The notes under the pieces: model-generated | Told to the model about the DNA's origin: nothing | The model's database searches: none | Seen by the model: the letters and a program-made list of their open reading frames with translations, nothing else | Translations under genes and position numbers: made by a program | In this document: positions 1 to 7,873 of the stretch, in pieces | Layout: each line of letters begins with the position of its first letter | Position numbering within the stretch: the stretch's first letter is position 1 | Assembly (NCBI GenBank): GCA_910578175.1 | Contig: CAJTPF010000021.1 | Span: 1-53,748, forward strand | Direction of reading: 5' to 3' | DNA from: an uncultured Lachnospiraceae bacterium | GTDB lineage: Bacteria; Bacillota; Clostridia; Lachnospirales; Lachnospiraceae | DNA: 53,748 nt

Positions 1-4
1 TCAC
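1..4 (-). CDS. start of a gene running off the left edge (partial)
   Basis: On the minus strand a GGAGG Shine-Dalgarno (positions 12-16) lies 7 bases before a GTG codon at 4-2, and a sigma-A-type promoter sits just upstream (31-58). Only the start codon is inside the window, so the product cannot be named. The call rests only on this arrangement of signals and could be wrong. Confidence 0.3.
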
Positions 5-30
5 TCTGATACCTCCAAAAGGTTTTTCCA

Positions 31-58
31 ATTTTACATAATCTGCAATATATGACAA
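31..58 (-). promoter_or_regulatory. sigma-A-type promoter reading off the left edge
   Basis: The minus strand reads TTGTCA (58-53), 16 bases, then TAAAAT (36-31). Transcription would begin about 10 bases before a GGAGG ribosome binding site and the GTG at position 4, a normal short leader. Hexamers and spacing fit the housekeeping consensus. No operator is evident beside it. Confidence 0.45.
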
Positions 59-222
59 ATTTCAAATACACATGTATTGAAATTACATTCTACTGACTTA
101 GATTTCTCAAATCAACTCATAATCACTTACAATTTTGCCCATTTCTTATGTTTTTACGATTTTGCCAGCCTCAACAAAATAGTAAAATACCATAACACCA
201 CATTCACTAGCATTTCTCTCTT

Positions 223-255
223 TTTCAGTTGTTCGGAAATTCCGAACAACTGAAA
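223..255. repeat. 33-base perfect palindrome
   Basis: Two 16-base arms (outer half TTTCAGTTGTTCGGAA) flank a single central base with no mismatch. Neither strand carries the T-run of an intrinsic terminator directly after the stem, so it is not a standard terminator. It could be an operator for a dimeric regulator, a transcript-stabilising hairpin or a mobile-element trace. Confidence 0.6.
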
Positions 256-417
256 TTCCATCTCAAACAATTCATTAAACAGGTTCTTTTGTATCCCCAC
301 ACCCCACATCAACCACCGCCGAAACCTCAAAATACTTCTCCAGCCTCTTTTTCCGATTCCCCTCTTCATCTTCTACGAACAAAAAATGCTTATAATACTG
401 CCTAAAATAAAGGATTT

Positions 418-1830
418 CTAGATATGTTTCCTTTGCATTCCCACCACACATTCTGTGTGCCCCGTGTGCGGGAACATATCCACCCCCTGCACCTTCCTCA
501 CCTCATATCCCCTCTCCGTCAAAAACCTCACATCCCTGGCCAGTGTCGCACTGTCACAGCTCACATACACTACTCTCTCCGGAGCCATTTCCACGATCGT
601 CTCCAGCAGCGCCGTATCACACCCTTTTCTCGGCGGGTCTACCACGACCACGTCCGCATAACCGCCGTGCTGCTGATAAAACTTCGGAAGCACCTCTTCC
701 GACTTACCTACAAAAAATTCCGCATTATCGATTCCGTTCAGCTTCGCATTCATTCTCGCATCCCGGATGGCATCTGAAATGATCTCCACCCCGTATACTT
801 TCCTGGCATTTCGGGCCAGAAACAGGGAAATCGTACCGATTCCGCAATACAGGTCCCATACGGTTTCCTGACCGGTCAGACCGGCAAATTCCAGAGCTTT
901 GGAATACAGTTTATCCGTTTGGACGGGATTCACCTGAAAAAAAGATTTGGGAGAAATCCGGAACTGCAGGTCATGGATATAATCCGTGATATAAGGTTTG
1001 CCATAAATGGTTTTGATGGTTTTTCCCATAATGACATTGGTATTTTCGGTATTCAGGCTCAGGGAAATGCTGCTCATACCCTTTACGGCCAGCAGGCGCT
1101 CAACCAGATCATCCGAATCCGGAATACTATCTCCGTTTACTATGATACATACCATGATCTCTCCGGTAACAAAAGCCTTCCGAATCATGACATGACGGAT
1201 CAATCCATGCAGAGTGACTTCATCATACGGAAAAATATGCTTTTCCTCCATGAAATTTTTAATAATACCAAGGATTTCTTCATTTTCCGGCACGCCAAGA
1301 TAACATTTGTCATTTTCAACGATCACATGAGTCCTTCCCGCATAAAATCCGGAGATGATCCTTCCGTCGCTGCTGAGGCCAATCGGAAACTGGGCCTTAT
1401 TTCGGTAATGATAAGGCTCCTCCATGCCGATAATGGGATAATATTCAAAATCAGTGATTTTCCCTATTTTTTCCAAATTATTTCTGATCTTATTTTCTTT
1501 AAAACGCAGCTGTTCCTCATAGGAAGCCGCCATCACTTTGCACCCGCCGCAGCGCTTCGATACCGGGCATACCGGTTCTACCCGGTACGGCGACGGCTCC
1601 AGCACCTCCATAAGCTTCGCATATGCAAAATGTGTATGGGCTTTCGTAATACGGACCCGGCATCGGTCTCCACGGACGGCATCCTTGATAAACAAAGTAT
1701 ATCCGTCAATCTTTGCAATACCCTCTCCGCCGGTTCCGGTATCCTCAATTACGACAATATACTCCTCATTCTTTTTATAAACCCTATCTTCACCGGCTTT
1801 TCCGCAATCTCTTTCGCTATTATCGCTCAT
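418..1830 (-). CDS. rlmD: 23S rRNA (uracil-5-)-methyltransferase RlmD/RumA family
   Basis: This SAM-dependent RNA methyltransferase of the TrmA/RlmD family (470 residues, typical length) should methylate C5 of a 23S rRNA uridine in the cytoplasm. A TRAM-like N-terminus (about residues 20-80) is followed by a cysteine cluster of the 4Fe-4S type (CPVSKRCGGC). The SAM site is WDLYCGIGT, the catalytic region VVDPPRKG, and the nucleophile cysteine lies in YVSCDSATLARD. The start is supported by GGAG seven bases upstream. Firmicutes often carry RlmD, RlmCD or both, so the exact uridine is not certain. The gene lies 103 bases downstream of yhaM on the same strand and may share its transcript. Confidence 0.93.
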   Translation of the reverse strand: MSDNSERDCGKAGEDRVYKKNEEYIVVIEDTGTGGEGIAKIDGYTLFIKDAVRGDRCRVRITKAHTHFAYAKLMEVLEPSPYRVEPVCPVSKRCGGCKVMAASYEEQLRFKENKIRNNLEKIGKITDFEYYPIIGMEEPYHYRNKAQFPIGLSSDGRIISGFYAGRTHVIVENDKCYLGVPENEEILGIIKNFMEEKHIFPYDEVTLHGLIRHVMIRKAFVTGEIMVCIIVNGDSIPDSDDLVERLLAVKGMSSISLSLNTENTNVIMGKTIKTIYGKPYITDYIHDLQFRISPKSFFQVNPVQTDKLYSKALEFAGLTGQETVWDLYCGIGTISLFLARNARKVYGVEIISDAIRDARMNAKLNGIDNAEFFVGKSEEVLPKFYQQHGGYADVVVVDPPRKGCDTALLETIVEMAPERVVYVSCDSATLARDVRFLTERGYEVRKVQGVDMFPHTGHTECVVGMQRKHI

Positions 1831-1933
1831 ACATAATCTCCAAACAATATACTTTCTCTGAAAATAATATCTTTTTCATGATTCACTCTTTTAACGGTTC
1901 TCAACAGATACATCCTATAATACGGACTTTCAT

Positions 1934-2887
1934 TCAGTACCTGTCGGTCTTTCTTATATTGGTTTCCAACATCCGCTGGTAGCCGTACCATTCTGTTCCC
2001 TCCTGAGGCTTTCCGCCCAGCAGGATCTCACTGATGGTTTCCATCCTGGCATCCGCATTATCTGCAAGATTTAATGCAAACGCCTCTGCAAGGGCCGGTT
2101 TCTTCGGGGAACCGTATTCCAGTTCTCCATGATGGGCCAGAATACAATGCTTCAGTTCCCTTGCCATTTTAGCCGGAAAATCCGGTATTTCCTCAATTTT
2201 TCTTCCCACGATCTCATATCCTACTACTATATGGCCCAGCAATTGTCCTTCGTCCGTATAATCGTTCTGTGGAAACTGTGACAATTCATATACTTTTCCA
2301 ATATCATGGAACAGTGCCGCCGTGATCAGCAGATCCCGGTTCAGGACCGGATACATGGCAGCAAAAAAATCGCACAGTTTTGCCACTGATAATGTGTGCT
2401 CCAGCAAACCGCCGATGAAACTGTGGTGGATACTCTTTGCAGCGGAATGTCTTTTAAAAACTTTTACAAAATCAGTATCCCGGACAAAAAAAGATTTTAA
2501 TAACTGGTTTAAATAGGTATTCCGGACGGAATCCACCAGATGCAGTAATTCCTCATACATTTTCTCAATATTCTTTGTACTGCTTGGAAGATAATCGGCA
2601 GGATCATATTCTCCTTCCTGAGCTTTTCTCAGACTTCTGACGTTCATCTGCAGCGCCCCGTTAAAAGTGATCACCTCTGCAGATATATCCACATAATCCA
2701 GAGCCTCAAAATCCATGATCCCGCCGCTGTGAGGGTCCCAGATCTTACCATCGATACATCCTGTCTTATCCTGTAAAATAATATTATCGTAAGGTTTGCC
2801 TGTCTTTGTAACTGCCGAATTCTTCTGTTTGCAAAGGAAAATCCCCCGGACCTGTTCACCGTCTCTCAACGTTTCAATAAACTTCAT
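1934..2887 (-). CDS. yhaM: 3'-5' exoribonuclease YhaM family (OB fold + HD domain)
   Basis: This 317-residue protein matches the length and layout of YhaM, a Firmicute 3'-5' exoribonuclease also reported to act on DNA. An OB-fold region spans about residues 10-85. An HD phosphohydrolase domain follows, with H164, the H194-D195 pair (ALFHDIGK), H252-H253 and D276 as likely metal ligands. It would act on short single-stranded RNA in the cytoplasm. The nearest purine-rich site (AAAGG) is about 13 bases from the ATG, which is long. A terminator separates it from the upstream HtrA-like gene, so it probably has its own promoter. Confidence 0.9.
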   Translation of the reverse strand: MKFIETLRDGEQVRGIFLCKQKNSAVTKTGKPYDNIILQDKTGCIDGKIWDPHSGGIMDFEALDYVDISAEVITFNGALQMNVRSLRKAQEGEYDPADYLPSSTKNIEKMYEELLHLVDSVRNTYLNQLLKSFFVRDTDFVKVFKRHSAAKSIHHSFIGGLLEHTLSVAKLCDFFAAMYPVLNRDLLITAALFHDIGKVYELSQFPQNDYTDEGQLLGHIVVGYEIVGRKIEEIPDFPAKMARELKHCILAHHGELEYGSPKKPALAEAFALNLADNADARMETISEILLGGKPQEGTEWYGYQRMLETNIRKTDRY

Positions 2888-2945
2888 ATTTATTCACATA
2901 AACCTTTCCCGTAGATACCTACGTATATTCTATCAATCCAGTCTC

Positions 2946-3003
2946 AGGTAAAATAAAATAAGTGAGACAGATAAAACTATGTATGCGTTTTCGCTGTCTC
3001 ACT
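2946..3003 (-). terminator. intrinsic terminator after the HtrA-like gene
   Basis: On the minus strand a 10-base perfect stem (AGTGAGACAG at 2961-2970 with its complement at 2994-3003) encloses a 23-base loop and is followed by a T-rich tract (2960-2946). It lies 37 bases past the stop of the HtrA-like gene and before yhaM, so it should end that transcript. Confidence 0.75.
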
Positions 3004-3039
3004 GAATTATAATTGATATTGAAAACAGAATCAACCACT

Positions 3040-4320
3040 TTATCCGTTTCCGACTATCACACTATAAACAATTTTCTTATAACCGTCTTTCCCCTTCCGC
3101 ATAACTTCAATACTGATCACATCCCCCGGGTTATGTTCCTGCAGGATTTTCATGTACTCTTTTATGTTCCTTACCTCTTGTCCGTCAATATCCACCAGAA
3201 TATCTCCGTTCATCAGACCGGAGATAAATGCCGGTGAATCCTTGGCCGTTCCGGTAATATACATTCCCAAAGGCATATCCCTGTCAATATTCTCAATGAC
3301 TTCATCAGTGACATCCTCGCCGTTTATTCCCAGATAGGAAATATTGTTTCCGTTCAAAAGTTTTTCAATATATAAACTTAAATCAGCCAAATGTACGGCT
3401 GAAACGATACCCTTCATATTCCGGGGTTCGATCCCCCGAATGACCATTCCCAGAATATTTCCTTCCAAATCCATGATAAACCCGTTCATGGAACTGCTGT
3501 TGGCAATATTCGTTGTCATGATCTTATAGCGGATATCCGTTTTATCCTCTATATTTCCGACGGAAGTCAGGGCGCCATATGCCATATACCGCTCCAGCCC
3601 ATATGGATTCCCCATCAATACAACTTTTTCTCCTCCAAAAACTTTATGTTCCTTAAAACCATTTACGTCAACCACAGAAAGTTCGGAAAAAGTAACTTCA
3701 TCCAAAACGCCGCCGGTAATATGGAGCAGGGCAATTCCTACATTTCTGCTGGATTTATAAATCTCAGCCTTATATCCTTTTCCGTTGTGAAGATATACCA
3801 GAAGGCTCCTGCAGTCCCTGATGGATTCAAAATCCGTCAGAACCAATATTCCATCCTCTTCGGAAGCAGAAATGATGATACCGCTGCTTATGTTCTTCCT
3901 CTCCTTTTCTTCATCAAACCATTCGCTGCTTTTACTGGAAACCACGGTTGCCATGGATTTCTCCATATTCTCTCCGATGACTCCCAGCTTCCTGTAGGTT
4001 ATCATATATTCTTCCATATTAATTTCATATTCGGCCAATGCCTTTTTTACCGCCTCTTCCACTGAGATAGTCGTAATTTCATCATCCGGTTCCGTATTCC
4101 GATCCGCTGTGCCGTTTCCTCCATTTTCACCATACCTGTCATCAAAAAAATGCTCAATATACGGTTTCGCCCAATAAAAGGTCAGACAGGAGATCAGACC
4201 AAACAATATAGCGCATCCAATGACAAATAAAATGGTACGCAGCGGACTTTGTCCGGATATCTTCTGTTTCAGTATTTTTTCGTTAATAAAATCAAACTTA
4301 TTATTCTTTTCATCATTCAT
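3040..4320 (-). CDS. membrane-anchored HtrA-like PDZ protein, catalytic triad lost
   Basis: The start is the ATG at 4320, preceded by GGAGG (an in-frame codon 48 bases earlier lacks such a site). That gives 426 residues. A single membrane segment (about 27-50) is followed by an extracytoplasmic chymotrypsin-fold region (about 140-320) and a PDZ domain (about 328-420). HtrA landmarks are recognisable but altered. The His loop reads LTDFES (161-166) with no histidine. The Asp loop reads NVGIALL (193-199) with no aspartate. The Ser loop reads ANSSSMNG (273-280) instead of GNSGG. It should therefore be a scaffold or sensor, not a protease. It diverges from mutS2 and is followed by a terminator. 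The fold assignment is by motif order and the inactivity is inferred. Confidence 0.8.
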   Translation of the reverse strand: MNDEKNNKFDFINEKILKQKISGQSPLRTILFVIGCAILFGLISCLTFYWAKPYIEHFFDDRYGENGGNGTADRNTEPDDEITTISVEEAVKKALAEYEINMEEYMITYRKLGVIGENMEKSMATVVSSKSSEWFDEEKERKNISSGIIISASEEDGILVLTDFESIRDCRSLLVYLHNGKGYKAEIYKSSRNVGIALLHITGGVLDEVTFSELSVVDVNGFKEHKVFGGEKVVLMGNPYGLERYMAYGALTSVGNIEDKTDIRYKIMTTNIANSSSMNGFIMDLEGNILGMVIRGIEPRNMKGIVSAVHLADLSLYIEKLLNGNNISYLGINGEDVTDEVIENIDRDMPLGMYITGTAKDSPAFISGLMNGDILVDIDGQEVRNIKEYMKILQEHNPGDVISIEVMRKGKDGYKKIVYSVIVGNG

Positions 4321-4594
4321 AAAAATCCTCCATGCCGGAACTTCCCTAAAAACAGTACCGCCCTTCAAGGCGATACCACAATTTCTGAAATTTCTTACTC
4401 AGGCATATTTTTAAATACAAAAAAACGAGACTGCCATCTCTTTTTCAAACAACTTTATAATAATACTGCACACGAACTTTAATATGTTTATATTTTACTA
4501 AAACAATATGAACATTTTATGAAAAAAAATTTAACAGTATATTCATGTAAGTTAAAGTAAAACTTATTTTTCATATTTATTGTCATATATATAA
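4321..4594. other. intergenic region between divergent htrA-like gene and mutS2
   Basis: This very AT-rich stretch holds only the ribosome binding site of the HtrA-like gene and a weak minus-strand promoter candidate (TTAAAG, 17 bases, TATAAA) near 4450-4475. A 4-base GAGA/TCTC stem near 4428-4441 is flanked by A and T runs and is too weak to call. No ORF or structured RNA was recognised. Confidence 0.4.
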
Positions 4595-4623
4595 TTGCTA
4601 ACTTTATAAAATTAGAGTAAAAT
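4595..4623 (+). promoter_or_regulatory. mutS2 promoter
   Basis: TTGCTA (4595-4600), 17 bases, TAAAAT (4618-4623) fits the housekeeping consensus. It leaves a leader of roughly 75 bases before mutS2. The leader carries AAAGG followed six bases later by a three-codon frame GTG-TAT-TTA-TGA (4698-4709), whose stop overlaps the mutS2 ATG. Confidence 0.55.
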
Positions 4624-4705
4624 AGAAATATATACTGCTCTGGCAATCCAAAATCCCACAATATAAACAGCCTGAGTATATTTAAGAAAGGTAATAAGTG
4701 TATTT

Positions 4706-7087
4706 ATGAATAAAAAAGCAATTCATACTTTAGAATTTGATAAAGTTATAAATATAATGACAGAATTTTCTACCTGTCCGGAAGGCCGGAGAAAATGTGA
4801 AAACCTTCTGCCATTGGATGATCTGGAGGATATACGAAAACTGCAGACCCAGACTACCGATGCCCTCACCAGGATCCTGCGTTCCGGAAGCCTCTCATTC
4901 TCCGGTACCAGAGATATCGTTGAATCCCTGAAACGGCTGGAAGTAGGCAGTACCCTTGGTGCCGGTGAACTTTTAAACATAAGTTCGGTTCTGAAAGTGG
5001 CTGCAAGAGCAAAAGCTTTTTCCCGCCGGGAAGAGTCCGCTGCTGAAGACAGTATCAATTATATGTTTGAAGCACTGGAACCATTGACTAATCTGAACAA
5101 TGACATAATGCGGTGTATATTATCGGAAGAAGAGATCAGCGATGATGCCAGTCCTGCGTTAAAAAGCATCCGCCGGAAAATGAAACAGGCTAATGACCAG
5201 ATCCATTCGGGGCTGAATTCACTGATCAACTCCCAAAGTACCCGGAGTTATCTTCAGGATAACGTTATTACCATGAGAAACGGCAGATATTGTATCCCTG
5301 TGAAACAGGAATACCGGAATCAGGTTCCCGGACTGATACACGACCAGTCTTCAACCGGCTCGACCATATTTGTGGAACCCATGGCGATCGTAAAACTGAA
5401 CAATGAGATAAAAGAACTGATGCTGAAAGAATCCGATGAAATAGAAAAAATTCTGGCCGGCCTCTCCGCACAGTGTGCCGAACTGCTGAATGAAATCGAT
5501 GCCGACTACAGGATGCTGACCGAACTGGATTTTATTTTTGCCAGAGCTTCATTTTCCCGCTCCATAAAGGGAAGCGAACCCATATTTAACAATGAAGGAC
5601 ATATCAATATCAAAAAAGGCCGCCATCCGCTGATATCCGCTGATACTGTTGTTCCGATCGATATCCGGTTAGGGGATACCTTTGACCTGCTCATCGTTAC
5701 CGGTCCAAATACCGGCGGAAAAACCGTTTCCCTGAAAACCGTGGGACTCTTAACCCTGATGGGTCAGGCAGGACTTCATATACCGGCAGATGACGGTTCC
5801 TCTCTTTCCTTATTTAAAGAAGTATATGCCGATATCGGTGATGAACAGAGTATCGAACAAAGTCTGAGTACTTTTTCCTCTCATATGACCAATATCGTAA
5901 CCATAATAAATCAGGCAGACAAAGAATCCCTTGTATTATTCGATGAACTGGGAGCCGGTACGGATCCGGTAGAGGGAGCCGCCCTGGCTGCTTCCATCCT
6001 GTCCTTTCTTCACAACATGCAGGTCAGGACCATGGCCACCACACATTACAGTGAATTAAAAGTATTTGCCCTGTCCACGGAAGGCGTAGAAAATGCCAGC
6101 TGTGAGTTCAATGTTGAAACATTGCAGCCAACCTACCGGCTTCTGATCGGAATTCCGGGCAAGAGCAATGCATTTGCCATATCCTCCAAGCTGGGCCTTC
6201 CTGATTTTATAATCGAAGATTCCAAAAAGAGAATCACGGAGGACAGCATTGCCTTTGAAGATGTGATTTCCGATTTGGAAAGCAGTAAAACCATCATCGA
6301 ACAGGAACGGCAGGAAATCGAGCAATACAGATCCGAAATACAGCAGTTAAAACTCCAGCTTGAAAAGAAACATGAAAAACTTGATGACAGACGGGAACGC
6401 ATTTTACGGAATGCCAATGAAGAAGCCGCCCGAATTTTGAAAGAGGCAAAAGAATTTGCCGATCAGACCATCAAGGAAGTAAATAAATCTGCTAAATCCG
6501 GCAATACAAAGTCACTTGAAAATTCCCGCCGCAATGTAAGGGAAAAACTGGGAAAAACCCATGAGAAATTATCTGTCGGTAATAAGAACATACCTCATAA
6601 AGTTCATAAAGCCTCTGAATTCAAGATCGGAGATAAGGTTAAAGTACTCAGTATGAACGTGGAAGGTACCGTTCACACCCTGCCGAATTCCAAAGGCGAC
6701 CTAACCGTACAAATGGGTATCCTTCGTTCCAATGTTAATATCCGCGACTTAATTATAATAGAAGAAACACCGGTAACGGCAAAAAAAATGATGCATACCT
6801 CCTCTTCCGGAATCAAAGTATCGAAATCCATGAACACTTCAGCAGAGATCAAACTGATCGGAATGAATTCTGACGATGCGATCGCACTGCTGGATAAATA
6901 TTTAGACGACGCCTATCTTTCCCATATTCCAAGCGTACGTATTGTCCACGGAAAAGGAACGGGAATCCTCCGGAATGCTGTCCACAATCATTTAAAAAAA
7001 TGCAGATATGTCAGCGAGTATCATCTGGCCTCCTATGGAGAAGGCGATTCCGGTGTCACCATTGCAACTTTTAAAACCGGAAAATAA
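4706..7087 (+). CDS. mutS2: MutS2 ATPase (endonuclease MutS2 / collided-ribosome factor)
   Basis: This 793-residue protein has the usual MutS2 layout: MutS-type core and clamp, ATPase with Walker A GPNTGGKT (about 332-339) and Walker B LVLFDELGAGTD (about 410), long charged coiled coil (about 510-600), KOW-like segment (about 635-680) and C-terminal Smr domain (about 715-793). MutS2 has been linked to recombination control and, in Bacillus, to splitting collided ribosomes. The Smr HGKGTG motif is intact, but the LDLRG motif reads IKLIG, losing the acidic and arginine residues tied to Smr nuclease activity. The gene leads a likely operon with the two-component pair 34 bases downstream. Confidence 0.95.
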   Translation: MNKKAIHTLEFDKVINIMTEFSTCPEGRRKCENLLPLDDLEDIRKLQTQTTDALTRILRSGSLSFSGTRDIVESLKRLEVGSTLGAGELLNISSVLKVAARAKAFSRREESAAEDSINYMFEALEPLTNLNNDIMRCILSEEEISDDASPALKSIRRKMKQANDQIHSGLNSLINSQSTRSYLQDNVITMRNGRYCIPVKQEYRNQVPGLIHDQSSTGSTIFVEPMAIVKLNNEIKELMLKESDEIEKILAGLSAQCAELLNEIDADYRMLTELDFIFARASFSRSIKGSEPIFNNEGHINIKKGRHPLISADTVVPIDIRLGDTFDLLIVTGPNTGGKTVSLKTVGLLTLMGQAGLHIPADDGSSLSLFKEVYADIGDEQSIEQSLSTFSSHMTNIVTIINQADKESLVLFDELGAGTDPVEGAALAASILSFLHNMQVRTMATTHYSELKVFALSTEGVENASCEFNVETLQPTYRLLIGIPGKSNAFAISSKLGLPDFIIEDSKKRITEDSIAFEDVISDLESSKTIIEQERQEIEQYRSEIQQLKLQLEKKHEKLDDRRERILRNANEEAARILKEAKEFADQTIKEVNKSAKSGNTKSLENSRRNVREKLGKTHEKLSVGNKNIPHKVHKASEFKIGDKVKVLSMNVEGTVHTLPNSKGDLTVQMGILRSNVNIRDLIIIEETPVTAKKMMHTSSSGIKVSKSMNTSAEIKLIGMNSDDAIALLDKYLDDAYLSHIPSVRIVHGKGTGILRNAVHNHLKKCRYVSEYHLASYGEGDSGVTIATFKTGK

Positions 7088-7121
7088 ACAGAATGAATTT
7101 ATATGAAATGGAGATATATCA

Positions 7122-7832
7122 ATGGTAAACAAACAGAAAATACTGATCGTGGATGATGATTCCAATATTGCGGAACTGATTTCACTTTATCTTACAAAGG
7201 AATGTTTTGAAACACAAATGGTGGGAGACGGCGAAGAAGCCCTTAAGGTTTACCGTGAATTTCACCCCGACTTAATACTGTTAGATCTAATGCTTCCGGG
7301 AATCGACGGTTATGAGGTCTGCCGGGAAATCAGAAAAAGCTCCCATACGCCTATCATCATGCTTTCGGCAAAAGGAGAAGTATTTGATAAGGTTCTGGGA
7401 CTGGAACTGGGAGCTGACGACTATATCATCAAGCCATTTGATTCCAAAGAGCTGGTGGCAAGGGTCAAGGCTGTTTTGAGACGATATAAATTTGCTCCGG
7501 AAACAGTCTCTGTTTCCGCTTCTCCCCAATCGGAATATGTGGAATATACGGACCTCATCATTAATCTTACCAACTACTCGGTAAAATATCAGGGCAAAAA
7601 CATCGATATGCCGCCAAAAGAACTGGAATTATTATATTTTCTGGCCTCCTCTCCAAATCAGGTATTTACCAGAGAACAGCTATTGGACAATATATGGGGA
7701 TATGAATACCTGGGAGATACCCGCACCGTGGATGTACATATCAAACGGATCCGTGAAAAAATAAACGATCACCCTGCATGGGCATTGTCTACCGTATGGG
7801 GCATCGGATATAAATTTGAAACCAGACAGTAG
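7122..7832 (+). CDS. OmpR/PhoB-family response regulator
   Basis: This 236-residue DNA-binding regulator has a receiver domain with acidic residues D11-D13, phospho-acceptor D55 (LILLDLMLPG) and the conserved lysine in DDYIIKPFD. A winged-helix output domain (about 135-235) carries the recognition region TRTVDVHIKRIREK. GGAG lies eight bases before the ATG. It should be phosphorylated by the kinase encoded 41 bases downstream. The target genes cannot be told from the window. The output sequence resembles PhoP/YycF-like regulators, without enough detail to choose a symbol. Confidence 0.95.
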   Translation: MVNKQKILIVDDDSNIAELISLYLTKECFETQMVGDGEEALKVYREFHPDLILLDLMLPGIDGYEVCREIRKSSHTPIIMLSAKGEVFDKVLGLELGADDYIIKPFDSKELVARVKAVLRRYKFAPETVSVSASPQSEYVEYTDLIINLTNYSVKYQGKNIDMPPKELELLYFLASSPNQVFTREQLLDNIWGYEYLGDTRTVDVHIKRIREKINDHPAWALSTVWGIGYKFETRQ

Positions 7833-7873
7833 ACAAAGTATAATGAAAGGACTGTGTCTCGGCACATACTAAA

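Larger units (their letters stand above)
5..417. other. intergenic region without a convincing gene
   Basis: This AT-rich stretch lies downstream of rlmD. It holds the promoter at 31-58 and a 33-base perfect palindrome at 223-255. A 71-codon minus-strand frame at 154-369 contains the palindrome and resembles no protein I recognise. A second minus-strand frame overlaps the 3' end of rlmD out of frame and reads on to about position 265, with acidic and basic residues but no usable start codon. Either could be a relic of a lost gene. I do not call them as genes. Confidence 0.4.

Noticed and set aside
154..369. 71-codon minus-strand frame near the left edge
   Set aside because: It has no ribosome binding site, contains the 33-base palindrome and resembles no known protein; probably chance or a relic.
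919..1836. Long plus-strand frame of about 305 codons inside rlmD
   Set aside because: It is antisense to a well-supported gene and has no protein-like motifs.
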